Source: an endosymbiont 'TC1' of Trimyema compressum (GTDB lineage: Bacteria; Bacillota; TC1). From it: a stretch of 64,000 nucleotides of DNA. Both the position numbers and the translations under genes were made by a program. The stretch is from contig NZ_CP014606.1 in the NCBI RefSeq assembly GCF_001584725.1, positions 124,001 to 188,000 on the forward strand. The letters are read 5' to 3'. Shown piece by piece: positions 18,765 through 29,819 of this stretch; within the stretch, counting starts at the first letter, position 1; each line of letters opens with the position of its first letter. Under the pieces are notes generated by a model. It saw only the letters and a program-made list of their open reading frames with translations. It was not told where the DNA came from and searched no databases.

Positions 18765-20066
18765 ATGTTTGAAAAACTTTTTAAGTTAAAAGAAAATAAC
18801 ACTACAGTTAAAGTTGAACTTTTAGCTGACTTCACAACATTCTTGGCCATCGCATACATTCTTGGTTGTAAACCCTGAGATATTGAGTATTGCAATTAAT
18901 GTTAATGGGAATCCTCAAGCATATCTGAGACAATTAGCTTTTGTTACAGCATTGTCGGGTGCCTTTGGCTCTATTCTAATGGCGATTATGGGAAATTTAC
19001 CAGTTGCATTGGCTCCAGGTATGGGAATGAATACTTTTTTGCTTTTACAGTAGCTGCTCCAGTTGCTATGGGCGGAATGGGATTCGCTTGGCAAGAAGCT
19101 TTAGCAGCAGTATTTTTAGCAGGAATTATTTTTATTATTATTACGGTAACAGGTCTTAGAGAAAAAGTTGTTCGTGCAATCCCTAATTCTCTTAAATCAG
19201 CGGTTGGTGTTGGAATTGGTTTTTATTGCTTTTATTGGCTTGCAAAAAATCAGGTATTATTGTTCAAAATCAAGGTACTTTTGTAGCTATGGGGAACTTA
19301 ACAGATCCAAAAGTATTTCTTTCAATTTTTGGTGTTTTAGTTATAACGTATACAATTGGTGCAACTAATAGTATTTGGGATTTAGGGGTTAAAATTCCTC
19401 AATCTATCGTTTCTTGGACACCGCCAGTTGAATTTGTTTGGTCAATGTTTTGGTGCTATACCAGGTTTGTTTTCAGCTGAGAAAGTTGCAAGTTCATTAA
19501 CTGTAATTGCAACAGTACTATTTGTAAACTTTTTTGATACAACAGGGACTTTACTTTCAGTAACAAAGAGAGCAGGATTAATAGAAAAAGATGGACAGCC
19601 GAAAAATATTGGAAAAGCATTATTTGCAGATTCAATTACAACGGCTGTAGGTGCTGTGATGGGAACTTCATCTGTTACAACATGTGTTGAATCGTTAACA
19701 GGTGTTGAAGTTGGTGGCAAAACTGGATTAACATCATTTTTTACGGGGATTTTTTCTTAATAGCTATTGTTTTTGCTCCAGTTTTTGCTATTGTAAAGCC
19801 TCGGATTACGGCGCCAGCACTTATTACAGTTGGCTGTCTCGTGGCTCAATCGTTTGGAGAAATTGATTTCAAAGATAAAGAAACTACGTTTGCTGCATTT
19901 ATTACAATTATTATGATGTTATTAACATTCAGTATTGCAAAAGGTATTGCCTTTGGATTTATTGTTTATGGGTTTTTAATGCTTGCTTCAGGTAGAGTAA
20001 AAGAAATTCCAGTGCTAAATATATGTATTAGACATTCTTTTTATTTTAATATTGGCTTTAAACTAG
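18765..20066 (+). pseudogene. NCS2-family purine permease (AzgA/PbuG type), multiply frameshifted
   Basis: ATG 18765 has AAAGGAGAA upstream. The concatenated reading is a full-length NCS2 permease of about 430 residues with 12 or more membrane segments. Marker segments are the N-terminal LADFTTFLAIAYILVVNP, ALAPGMGMNTFFAFTV, FFDTTGTLL, and a C-terminal KEIPVLIYVLDILFILILALN. This subgroup imports guanine/hypoxanthine or adenine by proton symport. Frames change near 18865, 19040, 19230, 19445, 19760 and 20020, several at T or C runs. With so many breaks the gene as given cannot make a transporter. Confidence 0.88.
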
Positions 20067-20490
20067 AGATTGAAAGATTATTAATAGCTCTCAAACAATC
20101 TAATATTTTTGAATATGACTACTTATCTGTGATATAAGGATTAATTTACAGTATAATATAAAACGATACATAATTGTTAGAATTATTTACAAAATGGAAC
20201 TGTATTTTAATATAGGAAATTTAATATAGGAAAAAATAAGCGGTTTGATGTTTTTTCAAATCGAATAAATGAACAAAAACAGTAATGTGTATTAGCTATA
20301 TTTGATATTTGCTATATATCATTGAAGCATTGTACTAATGCAACATACAGAGAAAAGATGATTAAGTTAAGCGTATTTATAACATGCGAATTATTGATTT
20401 TAATAATTCAAAATGTCAGTAATGTCAGAGTTTTATATAGTAATAAAACAATTTATTATATTCATTTTTCAGAAAGATTTCAGGTGCTAA
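20067..20490. other. gene-free stretch between permease and mprF relic
   Basis: No supportable gene. It contains AT-rich DNA and a partly self-complementary stretch around 20237-20265 (AAGCGGTTTGATG...CAAATCG). A short open frame at 20322-20504 lacks a ribosome site and family features. Confidence 0.5.
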
Positions 20491-22203
20491 ATGTAAAATT
20501 ATAAGAGATTTAAGAGATTATTAATTAATATTGCAATTGTTTTTATTATTGTACTGGCTTTGAGGAACATTCTAATTTTTTGGCCTTTTTGTTTGGGCTA
20601 TATTTCAAATATGTTGCTTTTAATAATAATCTTTATCTAGCAAATGGTATTATTAATTTTATTATGGGACTTTTGACTTTTTTATTGCTATACGTTTGTA
20701 TAGAAATGTAGAAATAGCTTGGTATTTAATAGTTGTTTTATTATTATTTTCTTTATATATGAGACTTTTTCATTGACATGAGACTTCATTACTGATTACA
20801 GTGACTAATATTATGATACTATTTATTTTATTGTTTTCAAAAAAAAGATTTTAAACGTAAAGTATCCTTGTTAAATATAAAAAAGCCATTAAAGTTTTTA
20901 TGGGGTTAGTTTTCTTTTTTATTGTTAATATAATAGTATTAGAATTTATATTTAGAAACCAGATGTTTGAATTGGTTAATATATTCAAAATATTTTTTCT
21001 TTTAGATTATTCAAACATTGTGATTACGGATAAAATAATTAATAATTAATAATTATATTGGTATAGTTTTCTTGATTAATTGGATTAGTATTTTCTATAT
21101 TGTTTCCTTAATAAATACGACTTTATTTATTAGGCATAGTCAAGAAATTAATAATAATCGATTACGGGAATTAGTAGTAAAGCATGGTCAAAACCCTATA
21201 TCCTATTTAACACTTGAGTCTGATAAAAAGATATTTTATAGTAAGAATTTAGATGCTGCCGTTGCTTATAAAGTGGTTAGAGGCATATTTGTTTGTTGTG
21301 GAGATATTATTTGCAGTGATGATGATAGTGAGATTTTTTTGAATGAAATACAAAATTTTTGCAAACAAAATGGATGGTCTGTTTTGTTTTTAAATATTAC
21401 TGGTCATTATTTAAATTTATATAAAGCAAATAATTTTAGGATAGCAAAGTATGGTGAAGACGCATGTTTTAATCTTTCAGAATTTTCCTTAAAAGGTGGC
21501 AAGATAGCTACTGTTAGGAGCTCTTATAATCGCAGTCAAAGAGAAGGGATTATTGTTAAGGAATACAAGCACGCTTTTGGAAGAGACTATGAACTAGAAA
21601 AGAAAATAAAAGAAATTTCTGAGGAATGGTTAGAAAATAAAAACACGTTAGAATTATCTTTTATGTTAGGCAGTGTCTGCTTAAATAATTTATTAGATAG
21701 ACGTATTTTTATGGTGTTTACTCTAATAATAATATGGTGGGTTTTGTTATTTTATTACCATTTTCTAATAAGTCAGCATATTTACTTGAAACTACTCGTT
21801 ATAAAAAAATGGACCTAAGGGGTGTTTGGAAAAAATAATAGTAGAAGTATTTTTTGAACTTAGAAAAGAAGGGGTTGAACATGCTAGCTTGGGCTTGTCT
21901 CCATTATACAACCAATACAACCAATACAACCAAAAAAAATGGTGAATCGAAATTATGTATTGAAAGATTTTTTAATTTTGTTTATAGAAAAATTAATGGC
22001 TTATATGATTTTAAAGCATTACATTTTGCTAAAGAAAAATATAATCCTAATTATTGGGAAGAACGTTATATTGCGTATAGCGGCTCCAAAATGTCTTTTA
22101 GTTACATGTTGGTTATAGTGAAAATACACATGCAGCACAGTTTACTATTTGTTTTAATTTATCAAATATATAGTCTATTCTTTCTCACTGGTTAGCTAAT
22201 TAA
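20491..22203 (+). pseudogene. phosphatidylglycerol lysyltransferase MprF-like, decayed
   Basis: Hydrophobic segments read across shifting frames from about 20500 to 21060, as for a membrane flippase part. From 21072 a longer open stretch carries the soluble C-terminal DUF2156 domain: a GDIICSDDD-type segment, FCKQNGWSVLFLN, the RSSYNRSQREGI stretch, and near the end FKALHFAKEKYNPNYWEERYIAY. The last matches the family's C-terminal motif (residues KxKF-P-W-RY-A). MprF adds lysine or another amino acid to phosphatidylglycerol, lowering envelope negative charge and giving cationic-peptide resistance. A 9-bp unit (CAATACAAC) is repeated about three times near 21905-21930. Breaks near 21715, 21815 and 22090, plus the many upstream, make this a pseudogene. 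Confidence 0.7.
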
Positions 22204-22632
22204 CGAACCTTTAAAAAATAAAATAGCCTATAATCTATTTTGAAATATAGAAAAATCATTAACCATCGCTGTATGAAATTATATTTTTATATATGTTTTG
22301 ATTGAAAGCAATATCTTTTGGATGTTGCTTATTTTTTTAGAATATCTGTCAGAGCTACTTGAATCATACTAATGCTTCCTTGCATCCTATCTTACACTTA
22401 GTAATTTTCTAGTTTTTAATCTTAATATTTTCCTTTGTACGTTCAATTTTAACCATTTATAATTCCTCAAATTATACCGAATTTGATAATAACAACAGGA
22501 TTTTCTATTTTTATATTGACATGCATAAGTGTCCGTGATAGACTACTTATATTACTTGAATAGGTAATACGCGCGTAATAATAGCATAATTTGTATTCTG
22601 TGTTAATAGAGTTAAGAAAGGAGGGAGTTAGA
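22204..22632. other. intergenic region ahead of the WxL locus
   Basis: Holds a likely terminator (AGCAATATC near 22308 with GATGTTGCT near 22320, followed by TATTTTTTTA) and the WxL promoter. I see no gene between them. Confidence 0.5.
22516..22544 (+). promoter_or_regulatory. promoter of the WxL locus
   Basis: -35 TTGACA (22516-22521), 17-base spacer, -10 TAGACT (22539-22544). The transcript would have a leader of about 80 bases before ATG 22633. Confidence 0.55.
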
Positions 22633-23256
22633 ATGAAGAAAAAAATAAGTGTTTTATTATTGGGACTAATTTTTGGATTAGCGTTACCTACTTCTGTTTT
22701 ATTTGCAGATACTGTAGTATCAACAACAACTACAACTGCATCCGCTACTTTTTCTCTAGGAACATTAACTATGAATTATGTACCGGCTAATTTTACTTTT
22801 GGAACTTTGCCAGTGGCTATTAGTACAGTAACAGCAACATTAGGAGCTGAAGATAGTTATGATTTAGGTGTAACAGATTCTAGAGGTGGTACTAATGGTT
22901 ATAATGTTACTGTTAAAGCAGGTAAAATGAAGTCAATGGATGCTCAACATACATTGGGCGGGAATAATATCAAACTAATTAATGGTTCTACACAATTAGT
23001 TACTCCTGGTTCCGTTGAGGCTACTGCACCATACGTACAACCAATAATTTATGTTGATTTTGTTGATGGTAGTGGTGTTAGTGTTCCTTCAGTGGTTCAA
23101 GATGCTCAAGCAAATACTAATCAAGGTTTATTAGAATGGAAAACTAGCTGGACAGGAAATAGTATTTCATTAATTGTATTACCGGGTGAAGCAAAAGCTC
23201 AAACATATAGTACTAGTATTATATGGACATTAAATGATGTTCCACCAGCACTATAG
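22633..23256 (+). CDS. WxL-domain surface protein
   Basis: I start at ATG 22633 because of AAAGGAGGGA at 22616-22626, giving 207 residues; an upstream in-frame ATG at 22591 has no such site. A clear signal peptide (MKKKISVLLLGLIFGLALPTSVLFA) leads into a WxL domain: LEWKTSW near residue 160 carries the WxL-type motif, and the end YSTSIIWTLNDVPPAL matches the second conserved motif (Y-x4-WTL-x2-P). WxL proteins bind peptidoglycan non-covalently on the surface of Gram-positives. It is followed by its typical partner. Unlike its neighbours, this gene is intact. Confidence 0.88.
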   Translation: MKKKISVLLLGLIFGLALPTSVLFADTVVSTTTTTASATFSLGTLTMNYVPANFTFGTLPVAISTVTATLGAEDSYDLGVTDSRGGTNGYNVTVKAGKMKSMDAQHTLGGNNIKLINGSTQLVTPGSVEATAPYVQPIIYVDFVDGSGVSVPSVVQDAQANTNQGLLEWKTSWTGNSISLIVLPGEAKAQTYSTSIIWTLNDVPPAL

Positions 23257-23278
23257 CGGTGAGATTTTATTAGAACTT

Positions 23279-23313
23279 AAAAGTGACTGTTAGAAAATAA
23301 CGGTCACTTTTTG
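23279..23313 (+). terminator. hairpin between the WxL gene and its partner
   Basis: AAAAGTGACTGTTA and TAACGGTCACTTTTT pair around a GAAAA loop, with a short T tract. It is possibly an attenuating terminator, making the WxL protein more abundant than the gene that follows. Confidence 0.65.
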
Positions 23314-23340
23314 ACGCAAAATATAAATAGGAGTGTTTAA

Positions 23341-24336
23341 ATGAAACAATTACGTATTATTTTTGGAGTGCTATTTTTTTTTCTAATATTATTTTTTCCA
23401 TTAAGTGCTATTTTGGGAAATGATACAGCATTTGTATCTGAAATAATCCAGCCTGATAACCAGATAAGTAAATCAGCATCATTTTTTGATCTTGATATTA
23501 ATTCAGTAAAACAACAAGAGCTTGAAATTTTGCTTACAAATAAAACTAATAAACAGCTAGTGCTTGAGGGAGCGGTAACTAACGCTTGGACAACTATAAA
23601 TGGAGTTATTGATTATTCCTCAACTGAGTATCCTTTGGATTCTACTTTAAAAAATCCATTATCTTCTTTATTAGTATTAAATTCTAAAGAAATAGTTATT
23701 CCACCTATGGAGCAAATTCGAGTTACAGCAACTTTAAATATACCAGACAATATTCATGAAGGAGTAGTTTTAGGTGGAATTCAATTCTGTGAAAAAGGGG
23801 ATTCTTTCAATAATCCAAATGAATCAAGTGTTTATAATAAGTATGCAGTTGTAAAAGGTGTTAAATTAACTAAGGGGGAAATTCCTAACCCAAATATAGA
23901 GATTAGCAATGCTAAAGTATCGCAGTTAAGAAAAATACCTGCAATCACTGTTAATATTAAAAATACTGAGGCCACAATGATTGGGGAAATGAGTTTTAAA
24001 ACAGAAGTTAGAAAAGAAAATTCCCAAGAAATATTACAGTCTGATGAAACAAAACCAGTACAGATGGCTCCAAATTCAAATGTAGATTTGCCTATTTATT
24101 GGAAGGATACCACAATACAACCTGGGAAATATACTGTGCATGCAACTGTTGAAATAGCAGGGAAGACTTGGGATAACAACTTGAATTTTACAGTTGACGA
24201 TAAAACATCTAAAAAAATTGCTAATGCTGAAAAACCAGTAGATAATGTACTCACAATATGTGTAGTCATTATTGTAGTATTGATTCTGCTTAGTAGCATA
24301 TTAGCCTATTTATTAATAAGAAAAAATAAAAAATAA
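23341..24336 (+). CDS. WxL-interacting protein (DUF916-DUF3324)
   Basis: 331 residues: signal peptide (residues 1-25), DUF916 domain (about 30-150; VSEIIQPDNQISKSASFFDL, ending in EGVVLGGIQF), DUF3324 domain (about 160-295; PAITVNIKNTEATMIGEMSF), then a C-terminal membrane helix (LTICVVIIVVLILLSSILAYLLI) and a basic tail RKNKK. This is the standard architecture of the membrane-anchored partner that binds WxL proteins and, in some cases, host or cell-surface ligands. Start ATG 23341 follows AGGAGTG. It is intact and 84 bases downstream of the WxL gene, with a weak inverted repeat between (AAAAGTGACTGTTA / TAACGGTCACTTTTT at about 23279-23313), which may lower downstream expression. Confidence 0.9.
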   Translation: MKQLRIIFGVLFFFLILFFPLSAILGNDTAFVSEIIQPDNQISKSASFFDLDINSVKQQELEILLTNKTNKQLVLEGAVTNAWTTINGVIDYSSTEYPLDSTLKNPLSSLLVLNSKEIVIPPMEQIRVTATLNIPDNIHEGVVLGGIQFCEKGDSFNNPNESSVYNKYAVVKGVKLTKGEIPNPNIEISNAKVSQLRKIPAITVNIKNTEATMIGEMSFKTEVRKENSQEILQSDETKPVQMAPNSNVDLPIYWKDTTIQPGKYTVHATVEIAGKTWDNNLNFTVDDKTSKKIANAEKPVDNVLTICVVIIVVLILLSSILAYLLIRKNKK

Positions 24337-24402
24337 ATATTATAATTATAAATAATAATTAATATTATTAGCGCATAAGGCAAAATAACTAATAAAAGGA
24401 TA

Positions 24403-27400
24403 ATGGTTTTAGGATTAAAGTCATTAGCGTACCTATGAATATTACATTTAGGTATTGTTTTTTTAATGTGTATGCCTAATTTGCTAGCTGCTGACAATGT
24501 TACTTTTGAACAACAATTTCCTGATACATATACAGCTACTATTATTGCTGGCTATTTTGGGAAAAATAAAGAAGATGTTATGGACGCTAGTTTTTTATCT
24601 ACAACAGATTTAATGCTAAATGATAAAGGACTTGCTAACATTGATGGTATAGAAATTTTTACGAATTTACATACGTTAGAATTATCTAATAATAAAATAA
24701 CAACTTTACCAGAAAGTCTTAGTAATCTTACTACATTAACTTGGTTGAATTTTTCAGCAAATAAGGTGACTAAGCTGCCTGAAAATATAGGTAATTTATC
24801 AAATCTAAATTATATTTGTGCATCTGACAACCAAATTACTAGTTTGCCAATTAGTTTTAACTCTCTTCCAGCTAAAACTGAAAAATGGTTTTTAAATAAT
24901 CTGCTCCCAGTATCTGCAGGAACACAAGATCAGTTGTTGCTTAAGACTGGCCTTGACACTCAAACAAATTAACTCGAGATGCTCTAGATAATTTAGATTT
25001 AAAAAAGATGGTGTTATTACAATCAGGAGAAATTGTATCACCAAGCCATATATTTATATTAGATGATTATAGAAATGCAGCTACATTTGAGTCAATAAAT
25101 ATAGATGATTATTTTGTTGGAAATAATGCTAAAACTTCTGCTCAAATATCAGCAGCTGTAAGTGCTACAGGAACCGGTTTGTTTCCTAATAATAGCCCTG
25201 CAGCCGTAACTGAAGCTAGAGTTTTTTTAAATATTGTTCCATATTATAATCTCTCATTTGATTTAAATAGAGGTAGTGGTACCTAGCCTGATTCACAGCA
25301 AATAGTTGGTGGAGATAAAGCTACGGTAGTTACTAATCCAACAAGAACAGGATATGTTTTTCAAGGATGGAATACAGCACAAGATGGAAGTGGTGATACT
25401 TGAAATTTTGATATAAGTGTTATGCCAGAAAACGATACTGTATTATATGCTCAATGGAGTCCAGATGGTGAAATAATAGCAAATTTATTTCCTGATCCTA
25501 ATCTTGCTCAGGTAGTCGCAAATGCCGTGTCAGGTGGAGATATAAATGCAAGGTTAAATAGTGAAATGATTAATAATTGTACTTATTTAAATGCTGGAAG
25601 GATGGGAATTAAAGATGTTTCAGGTAATTCATTAACAAGTTTTTCCACTGAACTTTGTTTATTGCCAGATCTAAAGATATTAGATCTTAAAAATAATAAA
25701 ATAACAGAAATTCCAAAAGAAATAGAATTATTAACAAATTTGAATGAATTATTGATGGAAAAGAACAAACTAACAGGAATTCCAATTGAATTAGGAAACC
25801 TAAACAGCTTATATGCTTTAAATTTAGCTAGGAATCAAATAGTGGAAATTCCAAAAGAAATATGCAATTTACCTAGCTTACGTATTTTGGAATTAAGTGT
25901 AAACCAGATAACTAGTATACCTGGTGAAATTAAGAACTTAGTAAATACCTTAGCGGGTCTTAACCTAGGCAATAATTTATTAACAAGTATACCAACAGAA
26001 GTATGTGAGTTAGTTAATTTGGATGCTTTTGCAGCCTATGGCAATAAGCTAACGGCTATTCCTCATGAAATAGACAATTTAAAGTAAACTGTATTCCTTA
26101 GACTTTGAAAGAAACTCTTTGTTAAGTATTCCGCCTGAATTAAGAAATTTAGAAAACTTACGTTATTTAAGCCTTGAGAATCAAATGATTAAGTTGCCTA
26201 AAATGAAACTTACTGATTGATTCTACATTTACGCTTACTTCTCTTATTACAAATATGGATAGTATAGTTATACCACCAAGTAGTTCTGTGAGTGATACTT
26301 ATGAAAATACAATACAAGGAAATGATATTACTTGGACAGGTCTTAATAGCCAAGTATTATCGTTGAGTTTTGTATTTGAACAGCCAGCAATTACTATTGG
26401 GACGCGCACAATTAATTATGCAGGAACTGGTAACGCAGCCTTTTGGAGATTCTTACACTGTAAGTTTCAATAGCAATAGAGGCACAGGCACAATGGCTGG
26501 ATTTTCAATTTTTGAAGGAAATAGCCAAAATTTACCAAGTAATAGTTTTACAAGAGCGGTTATACCTTTGCAGGCTGGTCAACAAGCCAAACAGGTAGTG
26601 TGGAATATGCAGACCAAAGTTCTTATACCATGAGAACAAACGATGTAACTTTATATGCTGTTTGGAAAATAAATGATAAAGCAATTGCTGAGGTATTCGC
26701 AGACAAAAATTTAGCACTGGCTATAGCAGAGCAATTAACCAGTGGAGACGTTAATGCAATATTGACAGAAAATATGATTAATAGTTGTACTACATTAAAT
26801 TCAGAGTCTAAAGGAATTACAAATCTAGTTGGCATAGGAAAACTAGTTAATTTAAAGCAATTATTATTGGCAAATAATAAAATTATGTCTTTACCATTAG
26901 AACTAGTAAACTTAGTAAATTTGACTGATTTAACGTTGGATAATCAACAAATTACTTTGCAAAAAATGTCAAGTAATTCTTCATTTACATTAGCATCACC
27001 AATTAAAAATCAAAATGGTGATAGTGTACCACCGAATAGTAGTTTTGGAGATTATGTAATTAATGGGAATGATATTACTTGGAATAATCTTAATAATCAA
27101 GTGAGTTCCGTGAGCTTTACATTTGAACAGGAAATCTCCTTAGGAAAGGTTAAAGCAACATTTTCAGGAATGGCAATAAAACCATTAGATGTTGAAATAG
27201 CATATGTGTTATCATTTGGTTTAAATGGAGGAGAAGGGAATATACCGCCGTCTCAAAGTGTGAAAAGTGGATCACTAGCTATTGTGAGGTAAAGAATCCA
27301 ACTAGAAAAAGGTTATAGTTTTAAAGGTTGGAATACAGCAAAGGATGGTAGTGGAAGAACATGGGATTTTGCTATAACGAAAATGCCAGATGAAAATATA

Positions 27401-27578
27401 ATGCTATATGCACAATGGCTAGAAAATGGAAATGATAATTCAAATAATGTGATAATAGACAATTCAACAGGAACATTGCTACCTAGGACAGGTGAATTTT
27501 CAATGTTAATAACAAGTTGCTTTAATGATGTTAATTGGGGTTGTTTTTTGTTTTCCGATTATTAATAGAAAAAGATAA
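24403..27578 (+). pseudogene. giant LRR / InlB-repeat / LPXTG surface protein, multiply broken
   Basis: About 1050 residues if repaired. ATG 24403 begins a signal-like segment (IVFLMCMPNLLAAD) interrupted by TGA at 24436. Domain order: leucine-rich repeats (24640-24880, units like LPESLSNLTTLTWLNFS), a linker, an InlB B-repeat (to YAQW at 25456), LRRs (25640-26210), B-repeat (26460-26665), LRRs (26810-26950), a linker, B-repeat (27190-27420), then the sorting signal LPRTG at about 27480 with hydrophobic segment and NRKR tail ending at 27578. Between 25008 and 26087 the frame is continuous and broken only by TAG 25284 (where Q is expected) and TGA 25401 (where W is expected). Elsewhere the breaks are indels. 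Likely a sortase-anchored adhesin working with the WxL pair. Confidence 0.8.
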
Positions 27579-27612
27579 TAGTTATTTTTGTGGCTTATGA
27601 GGAGGAAAAGTG

Positions 27613-29400
27613 TGAAAAAAATAATATAGAAAAATATTATTTATAATATTTATAGTAATTTCCCTTGAAATAGGAATGGGAATGAGTGGGGCAACAAATG
27701 GTGGAATTGGAAAACCAATAAAAGAGAATTTTACTGATATTAATTTGGCTCAAGCAGTTGCTAGTGGAGATGTTAATGCAGTTTTAACAAGCGAAATGGT
27801 AACTAACTGTACTAATATTAAAGCTACAGAAAAAAATATTACTGACTTGTCAGGAATTGGAGTTCTAACTGAATTAGAATATTTGGATTTAGCTAGTAAT
27901 AACATATAAACTATTCCTGCTGAAATTGGTGATTTGAATAACTTATCATATTTGAGTTTTTTCTAATAAATCTATCAGTGCTATTCCATCTGAAATAGGA
28001 AATCTAACGAAGTTAGAAACTTTTAATTTAATTACAAACTCAATTACAAGTTTACCTTCGGAAATAGGAAGCTTAACGATGTTGAATTCACTAAATTTGA
28101 GTCATAATCAACTAACAAAGTTGCCAACAGAAATAGGTTCCTTATTAAATCTATCTTTTATAGATTTAAGCTATAATTTACTTAGTGTTTTGCCAACAGA
28201 AATAGGTAATATGGCTCATTTGACAAATTTACTATTAGAGGATAATAGATTAACAAGTTTACCAGACGAAATATGCAATTTAATAGAATTAAGGAATTTG
28301 GTAATTTATTTTAATCTATTAACAAGTTTACCAAATGAATTTGGAAATTTAAAAAATTTAGTAACTTGTGAGTTGTGGGAAAACTTATTACCAGATAGTT
28401 ACCCTAGTACTTTGAATGCATTGGGTTTCCCTAAGATAGTGTTTACTTATAATCCACAATCACAATTAAGAATAATAGGAGTTGTTTCTCCATTTGAAAT
28501 TACCAAGGAATCTGATTTATCAAAGCTTGATTTATTTTCATTGGTTGAAATAAACCAAGCCTCCTATGGGTCTGTAATTAATTTATCATCAGATTTTAAC
28601 TTAGAATTAGAGTTAGTTAATTATAAGAATATGAATAATAATGTTGTTAATATTAGTGACTATATCCAAAATGGCCTTGTAAAAAAGAGTGGTACAATTT
28701 ATGCTCAAGTACAAATAAAACCAGCTAATAACGGACTGTTTCCTAGCACAAATAATCATTTGGTAACTAATGAAAAAATACAATTAAATTTTAAGAAATC
28801 TTATTCAGTAAATTTCGGTAGTAATGGTGGCGAAGGATTGATGAATTCTCTATCCATTCCAGAAGGAGATATTGCGAAATTACCAATTAATAGCTTCACA
28901 AAGGCTGGTTATACTTTTAATGGGTGGGCAACAATTAAAGATGGTAATGCAGTATATGTTGACCAGGATTCTTATACAATGGGAACAAGCGATGCAACCT
29001 TATGTGCAGTATGGACATCCGCTACATACAGTTACTTTTGATAGTAATGGGGGGGGTAGTGAGACAATGAGTTCGCTGTCAATGCCAGAAGGAGCAACAC
29101 AAAATTGCCGACTAATGAATTTACAAAGGCTGGTCAACAATAAAAACAGGATTAGCAGAATATGTTGATGGTGCTTTATTTACAATGAAAACAGAAGATA
29201 CTAAATTGTATGAAATTTGGGATAATACATTGTTACCAGACCAAGATTCGAATAATAAAATTGGTCAAATTGATGGGAAAGACTTAACAAACAAATTGCC
29301 AAAAACAGGAGAGGGTAGTTATTATTTGTTAGATTTAATGATTTTAAGCATAGGCTTAATTGGCTGCTATTTTTCAATTAAAAAAGAAAAGGAAAAATAA
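27613..29400 (+). pseudogene. second LRR / InlB-repeat / LPKTG surface protein, broken
   Basis: GTG 27613 follows AGGAGG (27601-27606). A signal segment (ILFIIFIVISLEIGMG), LRRs (27840-28380, units such as LPTEIGNMAHLTNLLLEDNRLTS), a linker domain, two InlB B-repeats (28800-29020 and about 29030-29215), and a full sorting signal: LPKTG at 29296-29310, hydrophobic LLDLMILSIGLIGCYFSI and KKEKEK tail. It is a paralogue of the preceding gene with one LRR block. Breaks: near 27630, TAA at 27907, a T run near 27957, 29040 and 29120; the middle (28079-29041) is open. The intact sorting signal shows sortase anchoring was the ancestral state. Confidence 0.82.
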
Positions 29401-29819
29401 ATAATATTTTCTAGAATTAAAAAACATTTAGAGTAATAGGGCAAATAGAAGCTTTTTATCTATACGAAATATTGTTTTGATGATTTAATTGATACTGTGT
29501 AAACAAAGATGAGAAAATTTTGTTTACACAGTTTTTTGTTTTTTATATATTAAAGATAAATATTATCAATAATGGCTTGCTTCTTGATATAATGAACAAG
29601 AGATATTATTTAAACGGCTTACTACAAATTATAGTTAATAGTTAATAGTTAATAGTTAATAGTTAATAGTTAATAGTTAATAGTTAATAGTTAATAGTTA
29701 ATAGTTAATAGTTAATAGTTAATAGTTAATAGTTAATAGTTAATAGTTAACTATAACTAGATTAATTTAGTAAATGTTTAAAACGTAACTGGACAAAATA
29801 ATGAGGAAAGTAATAAAGA
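29401..29819. other. intergenic region with terminator-like hairpin and tandem repeat
   Basis: Near 29499-29537 CTGTGTAAACAAA and TTTGTTTACACAG pair around a short loop and are followed by T residues, a good terminator for the surface-protein genes. The rest is the heptamer array (separate entry) and the topB ribosome site GAGGAAAG. No gene is seen. Confidence 0.7.
29631..29749. repeat. heptanucleotide tandem repeat (ATAGTTA) x17
   Basis: Seventeen perfect copies of ATAGTTA without a single substitution, flanked by TTATAG on the left and CTATAA on the right, so the array edges are inverted (TTATAGTTA / TAACTATAA). It lies between the surface genes and topB, about 70 bases before the topB start. 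Perfect homogeneity points to recent expansion by slippage, or to an assembly artefact of a collapsed array. Confidence 0.97.

Noticed and set aside
19442-19720. Antisense open frames over the permease and other genes
   Set aside because: They have no ribosome site or family features and are shadows of the sense gene.
29631-29749. CRISPR array
   Set aside because: The unit is 7 bp with no spacers, so it is a simple tandem repeat. No cas genes are present in the window.
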